In this document: positions 22,636 to 33,995 of the stretch, piece after piece | How the letters are laid out: each line of letters begins with the position of its first letter | Numbering within the stretch: the first letter of the stretch is position 1 | Source of the DNA: Chrysoperla carnea | Taxonomy: Eukaryota; Arthropoda; Insecta; Neuroptera; Chrysopidae | DNA length: 64,000 nucleotides | Assembly (NCBI RefSeq): GCF_905475395.1 | Contig: NC_058340.1 | Span: 75,308,181 to 75,372,180, forward strand | Direction: 5' to 3' | The notes under the pieces: model-generated | What the model was told of the DNA's origin: nothing | Database searches by the model: none | What the model saw: only the letters and a program-made list of their open reading frames with translations | Made by a program: the position numbers and the translations under genes

Positions 22636-25600
22636 ACTCTTGAATTTGACCTTATGGTCTCAAGGGTCATCTAATCGTCACCTCAACCTCGTCACTGATA
22701 AGTAGACGAACACTTCAAATTAGAAAGTTGTTCTTTATAAAAAAAGCAAATATCTTTTGTTCAAAAATTTCATCGTAGTTAGAAATATAGAGAAATTTTT
22801 ACCAAGCAAGGGCGGGGATGTTTAAAAATTCCTAATAAAGTTTATTGGAATCAAAAAAATGTTCCGTACAAATAAGCTTTCAAATTTTATGTGTTTTATA
22901 TCTCTTATCGATAACTTGAGGAGATTTCCCTTTCGACGTGTCGATGTGATTTTTATTAGAGCATCCTTAAATTAAATTATCAAAACCTTCAAGAAATATT
23001 TTGAATACATATCTAATCATTTAAATATTTAATGTATAATAAACAAAACAAAAATTTAATTAAAATTGAAATAAAATAAATGAAATAAAAAAAATTTAAT
23101 GAATCGAATCTATTATTTAAATTTTCTAAACAACAAACAAATTTTCTGACACATAACATGTGTCAGAAATTGTTAGAATACATCAAGTTAATCAATTTTA
23201 ATCGAAGGTAAATTTCGACAATAAATCCTCAAAATTATTCCCTAAGAAAAAATGTAAATTTATAGCCAAACTATTCGAGCAATGTGTAACGTCGAAATAT
23301 TTTTGAATAAGTGGTAAAATGATTGTGTTTTTGATTTCCCTTACGTTCCCACTTCATTTTCTATCAAACAGTTCACATAAAATATTAATTATTCTTTTAC
23401 ATAGCATCAACGATTAGTATGAAAACAAAAATCACTGGTAAAATCATCTAAATCAACACAATCAATTCCTGCATCATGATGTCAAATTGTTTTACTTATT
23501 ATAATTTTACACACAAAATAGGGATCATTTTAAGCAATACAAAGGGGATCATTTTACTCGTAACGACATATTTGAATATCGTCATATAAACTGGCCTTAA
23601 AATTTATTATACGCCTATCAAAATCTGTTGTTATAATATTATTAAAAGTCAACAGAAGCCAAGAGTACAATAACTAGCTGGCGAAAACTAACACAAAAAA
23701 AGGAATTTTACGTTGAAATTTGTTTTACCATAGATCAAAAGCACAAAATAGCTTTTATATCATAATAGGTCTTTGTTCAACGATTTATTTAATCACGTTT
23801 TATGTAGATCGAGATCAGTTTGAACACCGTGACTACCAAAAACCTCACGGCATACCATACGCAAATCTGCGTTACTCACTGACCTCCATCTATATAAAAC
23901 AGCGTCACGTTATCTTTTCAATTTCCGCTAAGCCAATGATAATCGATATTTTTAGAAGTCTGGTGTGTTAGTAATGAATGAATTGTAGTTTACCAAAAAT
24001 TTAACTTGAATAAAATTTTATTATTGATAGATTAATTTACTTACGACCTAATTTTTATGACCGTAATTATTTCCAATTTTTTATTGGGGAATTTTTGTAA
24101 CTAAATGTAATCAAATCTAAATATTTTTTATTTGTTTATTTTCGGCAATTAACAAACATGAGATTTGAGCAGAAATTTAATAAAATTGTTTATTTTTTAA
24201 TTAAAATAGTTTAAAACACAAGTGTCTATCTTTCCAGAAATTTTTTTTTAGCTTCGAGACGTCTAGATTAGACGACTTACGTCGAAATTAAGTACAATTT
24301 TAGCATTAATTATTATGAAGAAACTCTTCTTGCGTAGAGTCTGAGTCCGGAATGTCAGAGGTAGCGAATTCCTTCGCCGTTCTTGTCAGAAAAGTTTTCG
24401 ACATGTTGTTCAGTTATTGATTTATAATTATACCAACGATTGTTTGTTTCTTAGGCGACTATAAATAGGAAGTCACTAATTAAAATTTTAACCCTAAGTT
24501 TCTTAAAACTGCAAATAAATAATTTATAATAATCGTTACGAATTAACAACATATGCGGATTTGAATCTCATACAAATGCATCAATAATTTATTAGTTGCT
24601 TTCCTTTTACACAGAATCTCAGATGAAATGAGCCACTGTTAACTGAGATATTCACTTTATAATTTGGCATTTTGTTTACGTCCAATGTACAATAAATTAA
24701 GCAGATTACGACTTTATCCCTATATGTGTGTTTTTGATGGGTTAGTATTTTAATCCACAAGGAAGGCAATAAGATTTTCAACTGGGATAAAAGTACAATA
24801 TATATACCTGACTCTGAATTGATAAAATGGACAACTGTTAAAAATCAAACCATAAAAACAATTTTCGTCAGTTCTAGCGAACTTGGGCACACGCATTTCA
24901 CAAGCGATAACCAAATTTCGGAATATAAAATTGATTATAAACAAATTAATTGTTTATACGGTCATAGCTTCTAAACTATTGAAAATTTTACAAAAAAATT
25001 TGGTTTCAGTTTATTCTAAATAAAAAAAAAAACAAAAAAAAAACAAAAAAAAAACCATTTTCTTTTTTTATTCGTCTTGAAACGACCAATAGAAACGGAG
25101 GTATAATTAAAGTTATGCACATAAAAATACGTTTTATGCAATAGCAACGAAAGTAGTAAGATTGTAAATAATAAGTTTTATCATTTTTCCGACCAGCTAT
25201 TACTTTATAAGTCGAAAGCGAACCCTTTGCGAAAGAAAATTTCACATAATTATTTATATATGAGAAAATTTGTTCTAATTTACGAATCTTTTTGCTTTGT
25301 TCAAATATCTTTATTAAACTTTGAGTTATTGCAACCGAACGCGAATAAAATGTTAAAATTATTTCGAATCTTTGACACCGTCGATACCAAGCACCATCCA
25401 CGATGTGTGTAAAATGTAAAAGGAAAGCAGATAATTATAAAACAGTCAATAATTATTTTAATAATATTTATTTGTAAATTCGTTTTTAAAATCGATATGT
25501 AAAGTTCGCACTTCAAGTCTATTTTTATTACATTCAGTTTTTTACATTTTTCAAATTAGTTGATATTTTTAATTAAACATTTAATCATCACTTTTTAATA

Positions 25601-25679
25601 TTACACCAAAAATTACCCATAACCAGAGTGGAAGAAAACCCAATTTACTACAATTTATCTTATTTGCATTTTTTTAGCG
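22636..25679. other. Intergenic, no gene recognised
   Basis: Three kilobases of AT-rich DNA. The longest frame (25006-25401, -) owes its length to homopolymer runs at 25021-25055 and has no domain. No RNA gene or paired repeat was found. Confidence 0.45.
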
Positions 25680-25810
25680 TTTTTCTCAATTTTTCCAAAG
25701 AGGAGTCCCTTAAAAAAATTGCAAAATATCGAGAAATTTTTTTATCGCCAATATCGATAAAACTCGGTATATAAGGTAATTTTGACCCAAAATGTACAAT
25801 AATCGGGTGC
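25680..25810 (+). repeat. Palindromic repeat B, diverged half-unit
   Basis: It contains the family words CCCTTAAAAAAATTGCAAAA, GATAAAACTCGGTATATAAG and GGTAATTTTGACCCAAAA, which recur at 43083-43668 and 54300-54720. Only the left arm of the palindrome is clear here. Confidence 0.55.
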
Positions 25811-26119
25811 ATTTGATACATCGAAATACACTCCTTGTTCGGTAGGACCTGTAAATCCGTACTAAGCCCACTCAGCGCCTAAACTACTTAGAGGAAACAG
25901 CCTATCAAATGCGGTAATTACATACTACATAATTTTAAAAATAAACGACAATAATGCGTATCGTACATTTTTTGGTGAACAGATGATTTAGGTAAATCAT
26001 TGATTGTCAGATGACTTGCACCCTCTAGTCTTGAAGTTAAACTAAGCTAAATCATCTTGAATCATCATCGTGCATTGCTATGATGATGACATAAATAAGT
26101 ACGATATCACCCAACATAG

Positions 26120-26215
26120 AAAGACAGACCTCCCATATTTGAAAGCGGTTTCTTTTGAAAGGAATTGACCTATGACATAAGTAACTGGCCCACACCTGGG
26201 GAGGTCTCTTTTTTT
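26120..26215. repeat. Short hairpin repeat with AGACCTCCC ends
   Basis: AGACCTCCC at about 26126 is mirrored by GGGAGGTCT at about 26200, giving a small inverted repeat of roughly 85 bp. It is possibly a MITE remnant. No target duplication could be assigned. Confidence 0.4.
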
Positions 26216-26984
26216 AGTTTTTATTTTTAACTTTCTTGATAGAAATTTATTGCTTTAACTCCAAAACAACGAAATTAAAAATTCTGATAATCAAATTTTT
26301 GTCGCACGAAAGCTTTCGAAACAATTGTTACAGACAATACGAAATGTTAATTGATCCAAGCAAATTAGCTAAACGGACGACGGCAAAAATTGGGCCGTGA
26401 GCTACTCTTACAATGTATAAAGTCGAGACCTGAATTTTTTAAAGTTAGGTCAGAAGTCGGGGTACTAAGCAAAACTACAATGCATGCATGGTATTTTTAG
26501 GTAATAAGGACCTAAATCTATAAGACCTATTTTGATTTTTTTTTTTCTAATATCGGAATTTTTCGGCCTAAAAACTCAATTTTGCGATTTTCTGAAAACT
26601 AATCGAAAAAAATAATTTAAAACGGTAAAAATGGGTATAATGGGCCATATCTGGGTCCCATGACCTTTTTTTGGCAGAAATTGGTGCGTATATACGTATT
26701 TCATAGCAAATAAAAATCGTATTGTGTGGCTGGCAAAGACTTAAATTTCTTAATTTATCTCTGGTTAAATAAATTATGAGATTTTCCTCCAGACCGTGTA
26801 GCGCCAGTTCGGAGTTGGATGAAAGGACATTATTACTGGTCTGATCCCTAAAAGCTGTACTCATCACAGCTTCTTCTTCTTAGGTTCGTATTAAAAAATT
26901 TATTAATAATTGTCAGGTACCTAAGTCTTAATGCCATTGTACTTTTCACTTTTGGTACCCTTTTGTAAAATTCACAAACAATCT

Positions 26985-27110
26985 TAGTTTCATATTTTGG
27001 AAAAACTCGGTATAATGGTAATTTTGACTCAAAAAATACAAAAATTAGGTCTTTGTAAGAATTGGCCAAGTATTATCTATGATATTGCCAAAAATCTTAA
27101 GTAAAGTTTC
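26985..27110 (+). repeat. Palindromic repeat B, diverged fragment
   Basis: AAAACTCGGTATAATGGTAA followed by TTTTGACTCAAAAAATACAA matches the left arm of the repeat B family with several substitutions. Confidence 0.45.
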
Positions 27111-27260
27111 GATAATTTTTCGATGGTAAAATTAAAAAACATAAAAAATCGGTTTATTGTTGAATAGTATCCAAGATTTTTGGATATTTCTTAGATTCCT
27201 AGTATAGATTTATTCGAATAATTTTCGAACTCGCCAAAAATGTTCCATAAAACTTATGGA

Positions 27261-27378
27261 AATTAGCCTTTTTCATGGGAAGATTTAAAAAGATCCGCTA
27301 GATGGCAACACTAGGGGGTACAAATAAATCCTGCCATCTAGAGGATCTTTTTTTAATCATCCCAGGAAAAAGGCTAAT
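27261..27378. repeat. 118-nt hairpin (AATTAGCCTTTTTC arms)
   Basis: The left arm runs AATTAGCCTTTTTC...GATTTAAAAAGATCC...CTAGATGGCA. The right arm is its near reverse complement, TGCCATCTAG...GATCTTTTTTTAATC...GGAAAAAGGCTAATT. Arms of about 48 bases enclose a loop of about 22. It is most likely a small MITE, though the fold also has pre-miRNA-like dimensions. A nearby ATGGCT/GCTGCCATCTTGTGG patch at 27405-27475 shares the CCATCT word. Confidence 0.62.
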
Positions 27379-27689
27379 TCAAATCAACCCCAATGGAAAT
27401 AAAAGCCATCTAAAGCCATCTATGAAAGTTTTATAAAACTTAATAAACATTGGCTGCCATCTTGTGGTATCGAAAATGAACTTCTAAAACAATTTACTCG
27501 AAAACATTCAAAACTGAAAAAAAAATTTGTTTCTGTTTTTTCTTCAAAATTTTAGTTTTATTAATTTTCTCCAAAATTCCTTATATTAAAAAAAAAAATC
27601 ATAGAATAATTTCCATAAACAATGAATTTTTAAAATAAAACGCCTATTGACTTAATTTGAAATTGAATAGTGACTAAATTCATAGTCAA

Positions 27690-27990
27690 AATCAGGGTTG
27701 CCAGATAGGGCGACTTATCGCCTTTTAGGCTACTTTGGACAATGCTCGGCGATTAAAATTTTATTGAAGGCGACTTTTGAAATTAAACAATGAAATGGAA
27801 ATTTTTTTCCAATTATTTTTTTTAAAATAATAATAATGATAATAATTCTATAATTCTTGGTAAATCAGAATAGAAAAAAAATTTTTTTTTTCATTTTTAC
27901 CATTTGAATTAATCGCGGCAACTTTGAGGCGACTTTAGCGCCACGATTCGGCGACGAGTCGAAAAAAAAACTGGTAAACTTGCCAGTGTG
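27690..27990. repeat. GCGACT-rich repeat with TTGCCAG ends
   Basis: It starts CAGGGTTGCCAGATAGG at 27693 and ends around AAACTTGCCAGTG at about 27988. Inside, GGCGACTT/GGCGATT words recur at least five times. The ends are only partly inverted copies of each other. It could be a degenerate hAT-type MITE. Confidence 0.35.
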
Positions 27991-28165
27991 TCCAACTGTA
28001 AAGGCATTTTTAAAAAATTACAAAAACGAAAACACGCGATCAAATTAATTTGATCAAATTCAAAAAAATCAGTGTATTTTTTTCATAAATTTTGAAAACC
28101 AACGTCTTAGGTACGCTCCTCAGTGAAGCTACTTGCCGAGAGGTTGCTAAATATTTGGCGAGAAA

Positions 28166-28624
28166 ATGGTAAGTTTAAAATTTTCGATATACATGCAAAA
28201 ACACGTGTTTTTTAAATTATAACCTCAAATTTATTTTCTATAGGCTGAAGAAGTAAATCCAAAAGCATATCCTTTAGCTGATGCAGCTTTAACAGCGAAA
28301 ATTTTGAACTTAGTTCAACAAGCCATGAACTATCGACAATTACGTAAAGGAGCTAATGAAGCGACAAAAACGTTAAATCGTGGTTTATCCGAATTTATTG
28401 TGATGGCTGCAGATGCTGAACCCTTGGAGATTTTACTTCATTTACCGCTTTTGTGTGAAGATAAAAATGTTCCGTATGTTTTTGTACGTTCCAAACAAGC
28501 TTTAGGTCGTGCATGTGGTGTATCACGACCCGTAGTCGCGTGTTCCGTGACGGTAAGCGAAGGTTCGCAGTTAAAACCACAAATTAATTCAATTCAACAA
28601 GAAATTGAACGTTTACTTGTATAA
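28166..28624 (+). CDS. SNU13: SNU13/NHP2L1 (15.5K, hoi-polloi), snRNP and box C/D snoRNP protein
   Basis: CDS is join(28166-28168, 28244-28624), 127 residues. Exon 1 contains only the ATG codon and is followed by GTAAGT. The 75-base intron ends TTTTCTATAG, and exon 2 opens with [14 protein letters not shown] in phase 0. The L7Ae/Nhp2-fold landmarks are present: [16 protein letters not shown] (near residues 34-49), the core [20 protein letters not shown], and [20 protein letters not shown] with the C-terminal EIERLLV. The protein binds kink-turns in U4 snRNA and box C/D snoRNAs in the nucleus and nucleolus. Length matches the 127-128 residues usual for the family. It is intact. Its 3' end faces ALG1, 1.2 kb away. 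Confidence 0.97.
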
Positions 28625-29049
28625 ATTTAGTTGAATAAGATAAAATTCAAGTACGTAGCCAGAAAAGGGACATTTGTACCCCCGCAAAAAGTTTATTTTG
28701 ACTCCGTGCTTGGAAAAAATGAATATAAATATTTTAAGTTTATATGAAAAGTTTTTTTTTTCTATAATGTTATGACGTCATTCCGTTGTAAAGGAATATT
28801 TTTTTAATTAAAATTAATTTGAGAAATATAAATTGTGTTTTCTATTGTATCCAAATTTATTTTCTTCTTTGCAACTTCGTAAATTACAGAGGCTCGCTCC
28901 CAGTTCAAAATCTCAAACAAAATATTGGTATACATTTTTGGGCTTTCTTGGGTAATTCGGGTTCAAAAGTCAAGCAACTTCTGTTAATTTAACTATTCGA
29001 CCGTCCGGTTTTTCAACGCTATCCACGGACCGATGTATTCTAAGGCCTT
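28625..29049. other. SNU13 3' UTR and intergenic spacer
   Basis: This contains the probable 3' UTR of SNU13. No canonical AATAAA is obvious close to the stop codon. The remainder is spacer between convergent genes. Confidence 0.4.
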
Positions 29050-29460
29050 ATAATAGGGTATTCCACTATTTTTGAAAAAGTACTTCAAAATGTTGATTTC
29101 ATGACGTAATATGGGTATCACTATATGAAATAACACAAATAAGTTTGACAGATATATTCATAGACATTTGATTATAATAAATATAAATACTTATTATCTA
29201 TGGATATATTATACCCAGCTGTCTACACTGAACTAAGTGATGGTCAGTGACTCATACCGCTATGACATCACAGCAGGGCTTACCCGCGTTTTAGGTCACG
29301 TGATATACAGTTTGAAAATTACTATTTTTAATTTTAATATTTTATAAGAAAAATGTGTTTTTATGACTCGAAATCAGAATATTTTAGTATATTTTTACCT
29401 AAATTTTAACTTTTTTCAAATTTCATGATTTATTTTTGACTTACGATAATACCCTATTCG
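29050..29460. repeat. MITE-like element with AATAGGGTATT inverted ends
   Basis: AATAGGGTATT at 29052-29062 is exactly mirrored by AATACCCTATT at 29448-29458, giving an ~407 bp element with 11 bp inverted ends, TTTCATGA words near both ends and no ORF. It lies between the convergent SNU13 and ALG1 3' ends. A target duplication is not clear. Confidence 0.55.
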
Positions 29461-29765
29461 AAAATAACACGTAGATCAATGAATGAACTCAATTATAGGG
29501 TAATCAAAAAACTCGCAGTTCCGTGCTAACTCGACCCCATGAAAGGCATGCCCAATTCATAGATCAATGAAAGAACTTTTTTGGATTGAGGTCCGCGTAT
29601 CCCTGGATGGTGTCAATAGAATTTTGTTCCCTAAAATCCCATAAATAGTATTCTGAAAGTTATGAAATGAATTTATAATTTTGATTTCTTCATGATAATG
29701 AATAATTGTGTTTATTTTGAGGGGAAAATATGAGAAAAAAGAGTGAGATCTGAATAAAAAATAGT

Positions 29766-29771
29766 TTTATT
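29766..29771 (-). promoter_or_regulatory. Polyadenylation signal AATAAA of ALG1
   Basis: On the minus strand AATAAA lies about 35 bases after the ALG1 stop codon (29808-29806), the expected placement for a poly(A) signal. Confidence 0.6.
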
Positions 29772-29805
29772 TTTAAGTATGTATAATAATAAATTTATAA
29801 AAGCA

Positions 29806-32036
29806 TTACTTTGTTAATTGCAAAACAACGGGTAAAACATTTAAATCCCAATTTTCTTGCCAACGGAAACTCGTAAAAATTGTTAATTGTTGTTTAAATT
29901 TTTCATTTTGTCGTTTTTGTGTTTCATTTGTTGGAAAATGTGAAAACCAATTAATTATCTGTCCAGCTAATTCATTTGATGAACTAAATGTAAAACTATT
30001 TTCACCATTTTTCACTAATTCATGTAAACTGTAATAGAAAATTCAATTATAATACGATTCTGTTTTAAAAATTAAAGAGCTGCGAAAAGAATTGAAACGC
30101 TGAGAAAATTTATTTAATAATTTGATATTATTCCAAACAAGTGAACAAAATTTAAAAAACCCCCCGGCTAATTTTTCGGGTATGGAACCCTAAACTCGAA
30201 CTTAAAACATATCTAAGAACACTCTCCAGTAAATTACGTTTTTCCTTAGAGCCACCTCCAAACTGAACCAATTTTGACGATCATGGACTATTTTTTAGTT
30301 GTTCCGGTACGGAAACCTAAACTCGCACTTGAAACATAGCTAAGAACACTCTTGATTAAATTACCTTTCAAACGAAAGAAAAAAATCAAAATCAAAATCG
30401 GTTCATCCGTTTAGGCGCTACGATGCCACAAGCAGACACACACACAAGCGGTCAAACTTATAACACCCTTTTTTTTTTTTTTAAACTGCCGCACCTCTAC
30501 AAAAATGACCTTACAGAAATAAATAATAATAATTTTAAATTTACCATTTAAAATCATAGGCACAAACTGGTAAATGACATCCAAACATGTCAACCACTTT
30601 CATTGGAAGATCTAGATCACTAGAACTGAGATGTAGCGACACACCAAGGTCTGCTGACGCTAACATTAACGGATAGTCTTCGCTCTCCAACCATGGTGTA
30701 ATAATTTGAACATTTTTTAAATTTAACTTTTTAATTCGCTCCATGTAGTACTCTTTCATGGGTCCTTTTCCCGTTATCACACAAATCAAATATGGTAAAT
30801 TATGGTTTTCAACATTTTCTTCATACACTGCAATCAAAATATATTATTATTCAGGGTCTCTAATTACATCGACCCAAAGATCAGTAGCAGCACGATAAAA
30901 AAATGTGGTGTTGGGCATTAGTGGCTTAGCTGTTATAGGTGGTGCACCAGGGTTCCGTAAGCTTTGAAAAGAAAGGAGCACCAAGTTCTATCCTTATCTA
31001 TAAATTTGAGATTCAATCGGTCAATATAAGTTCAAGTTACATGGAAAGAGGGGTGAGGACCGCTTTGTTTCCTTATGCACCTGGGCCCTTGTTCACTTAG
31101 CTACGCCACTTCTGTGCATCCAATTTTTTTATTCGGTGGTAACTTTTGAGACTATTTTGATGAATCTTACCACAAAGAGCTGATAAAAGTACACCAAAAT
31201 CTTCGTCTTCAGTCCAACTGGTACTTGATACTAGAATTCCAGGACGATTAACACGTTCAACAACATCTTTTTCAGATAAAACTTTGGTAAATGCAGTCCC
31301 ACCATCATCCGACGAAAATTCTGGATAAATTTTACTCAAACGCATGAATAAATCATGTTTTACATTCAGCGAAATCGGTTTAAATTCCTCTGGAGGACGG
31401 TCATATAAAACGTAGGCCCTACAAAAATAGTTTTCCCAATTAATAAAGACCAGAAACAAACAGAAAAAAAAACTTATTTTACTTAATTTTCCAACGTTCG
31501 AGTAAATCTCGTTGCATTGCTCGCGTTACACAAAAGTTCGCAATCGCTTTCCGTCCAAAATACGATTCAATCCACGTTGCTAAACGTACTAAACGATGAT
31601 CACGACCTAAACTTAATGCCATAATTGTATGAGCATAATTATGCCAATCGATAATAAATTTCGCACGAAAAACTAAGCAATAAAACCATGTAGCAAATAA
31701 TGTGGGTATGGCCGGCGGATTTTGAACCATAACAATGTGTGAACGATTTTTAAAAATAAGCGCCATTAAAAGTGTCATCGTTTGCCAAAATGTTTTAAAA
31801 ATGTATGAACATAGTTTTGGTAATTGTGATATGTTTGGAACATCACGCATTGTTATAATTTGCGTGTTTGGATGATCTAAAAGTTTTTGCATGGGTTTAG
31901 AACCCCCATAACCAATGATATTTACATTGTAATTGTGTTCGGCGAATGACAGAGCATGATATTGCATCCGTGGACTTCTACCGATATCACCCAATACCAC
32001 CAAAGTCACAGCAATATTTTTATTTTTTGAACTCAT
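29806..32036 (-). CDS. ALG1: ALG1, chitobiosyldiphosphodolichol beta-mannosyltransferase
   Basis: CDS is complement join(29806-30028, 30545-30827, 31171-31418, 31483-32036), 435 residues. All three introns are GT-AG and the phases (2, 1, 2) agree at every junction. The enzyme (GT33 family) adds the first mannose from GDP-mannose to dolichol-PP-GlcNAc2 on the cytosolic ER face. Landmarks in order: [116 protein letters not shown] and [13 protein letters not shown]. The N-terminus begins right at the first conserved block and lacks the membrane anchor of human ALG1. An in-frame TAA upstream makes a longer start in this exon impossible. It is divergent from SMG1. Confidence 0.96.
30130..30480. 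repeat. Dispersed repeat with internal duplication, in ALG1 intron 3
   Basis: Two related ~125 bp blocks are in tandem: GGTATGGAACCCTAAACTCG (30179) and GGTACGGAAACCTAAACTCG (30307), each followed by a CTAAGAACACTC word. They are followed by AAAATCGGTTCATCCGTTTA, CAGACACACACACAAG, AACTTATAACACCC and a T run. I recall this ending as part of a repeat widespread in insects, possibly a retroelement 3' region. That is unverified. Confidence 0.58.
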
Positions 32037-32689
32037 TTTCGATTTTTTATAAATTTATGTTTTTTAGTGAACATATTTATTTTCGTTGTAATGTCTCGTT
32101 TCGCTTTTGAATTTGCTTACATCAGCTGCTCATAATCATTTTTGAGGTTTATTCCATTTATAACTTTATGAGTAGGTGTCATGACGTCATGAGTCAAATT
32201 TACAACGTTGCTAGGTTCATATTAAATCCATATTTATCTGTTTAAAAAAAAAATAGGGCGAAGCGTTAACAGGTGCTTTTCATCTAGTTTGTGCTCTTAT
32301 TCGCTACCAGTAAAATCAAAATAACATCCAGTGAATCGCCTCTAAACAAACCATGTTAACGTAGAAATAGAAGATTTCGACATATAAATACATATAAATA
32401 TTCTTACAAGGGAAGATAAACTGCTCCATCCGATGCCATTTGATTAAAAAAATCTGACTGGATAGTCAAGAGACGGCTGCGTCTCACGATCGAGCAGCAA
32501 TCTTTCTACAGGATTGAACCCTCAGGAATCCTCGAATTTTCAACAATTTCCTTGCTTTCGCTGAATTTTAAAGTAAAAAGAGCTTAGGTTAAATTGAAGG
32601 ACTTCCCAATGTCAACACTCATTTGTAACAATGGACAGTGGATCTACCGTGTTTTTATCGTTATACCGTTTTTTTCCCATAATCTACCG
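32037..32689. other. ALG1/SMG1 divergent upstream region
   Basis: This is the upstream region of ALG1, within the 1.9 kb spacer between divergent ALG1 and SMG1. A TGACGTCATGA word (about 32180-32190) is a CRE-like palindrome that could bind bZIP factors. No other element is identified. Confidence 0.35.
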
Positions 32690-33290
32690 TTTTTATACCA
32701 TGTATATGAAATATACATAGTATATTAAGTTTAGTCCCAAGTTTGTAACGCTTAAAAATATTGATGCCACGAAAAAAATTTTGGTTTAGGTGTTCATAGA
32801 ATCACCTAATTAGTCCATTTCCGTATGTCTGTCTGTCGCCTGTCGTCTGTCCGTCTGTCATCACGATTACTCAAAAACGAAAAGAGATATCAAGCTGAAA
32901 TTTTTATAGTGTGCTTAAGACGTAAAAAGTGAGGTCGAGTTCGTAAATGAGCAACATAGGTCAATCGGGTCTTGGGTCCGTAGGACCCATCTCGTAAACC
33001 GTTAGAGATAGAACAAATGTTTAAATGTAAAAATGTTCCTTATAAAAAAATAAACATTTGTTTGAAACATTTTCTTGTAAACATCACTGTTTACCCACGA
33101 GGGCGCTAATTAGGTGCAAATTTTGTAGTATGTATTAATATGGGAATATCAGTTATGTGTGTGTGGTTAAAAAAGAGTCGAAATCTTTCATTATTGACGT
33201 GACGTCAAAAAACAAACGATTGCGTCATCAAAACTCTCTTTACATGGTATTTCAACAATTAACTCAGTCAATTATTTGTTTTTACTTGTT
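32690..33290 (+). mobile_element. Helentron-like non-autonomous element, copy 5 (near full length)
   Basis: About 600 bases run from TTTTATACCATGTATATG to TACTTGTT (33283-33290). The subterminal inverted pair is ATACCATGTATA (5') and ACATGGTAT (3', 33242-33250). The core is TGTCTGTCTGTCGCCTGTCG at about 32825-32860. It closely resembles copy 4. It sits between the ALG1 and SMG1 start codons and could affect their shared upstream region. Confidence 0.8.
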
Positions 33291-33937
33291 TATTATATAA
33301 TTGGCGCATTTATGATAGTGGAAAATTTTGCTAAGCCATTACCTTTTCCACATTAGTTTTGCAAATTGAGAATTTTGCAATACGGAAAAATTCGAAATTA
33401 AGTTAAAATACGGAGTCTGCCGAATTTTTATTGAACCTAAATGGTCTAGCAATGTTCGTAATAGTCTGGCAACACTGGTCCTGGGTTCCAATGTGTTGCC
33501 TTGTATTACAAAACCTATGAACATCACCTAATTTTGAAAAAGTTTTTTCGTTTTGTGGCAAAAAATAAATGTTGATTTTTTTAATACTGAATTTTGAAAT
33601 AAGTTGTGAATATGTTGTAACCTCAATAAAATATGGAACAAACAATTTTAGTGTAATATTTACACACAGTTGGCAATAAACAGCAGTAAAATAATTTGTT
33701 AGTCACTTTTTCTTTTGTTCATGTAGCTGTCTTCAAACGTGTTTGTGAGAGAAATATTGTGTGTGAAAGGACATTAAATATATATTTGAAACGATCGGTT
33801 AAATCATAATCAAATATTTAAATTGATTGATTGATAAAATAAATAAATTGATTGAAGTGATTAATAAATAAAATTAGAATTAACAAGTTAAATGTTTAAT
33901 TAAAAATAAACCATTTCATCAGCATTTAGCATTTGAA

Positions 33938-33995
33938 ATGGTAGCATTTATTACATTGTATAATGCAAGTACTACAAGGTAATGATATCAAATAG
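33938..33995 (+). promoter_or_regulatory. Two upstream ORFs at the SMG1 start
   Basis: uORF1 (33938-33982, 14 codons plus stop) ends in a TAATG in which its TAA overlaps the SMG1 ATG by one base. uORF2 (33963-33995) overlaps the SMG1 start in another frame. If this sequence is in the mRNA 5' leader, both would tune SMG1 initiation. An AAG|GTAATG string at the same place could instead be a splice donor. Confidence 0.45.

Noticed and set aside
25006-25401. 131-codon minus-strand ORF
   Set aside because: Its length comes from A/T homopolymers near 25021-25055, and the protein has no recognisable feature.
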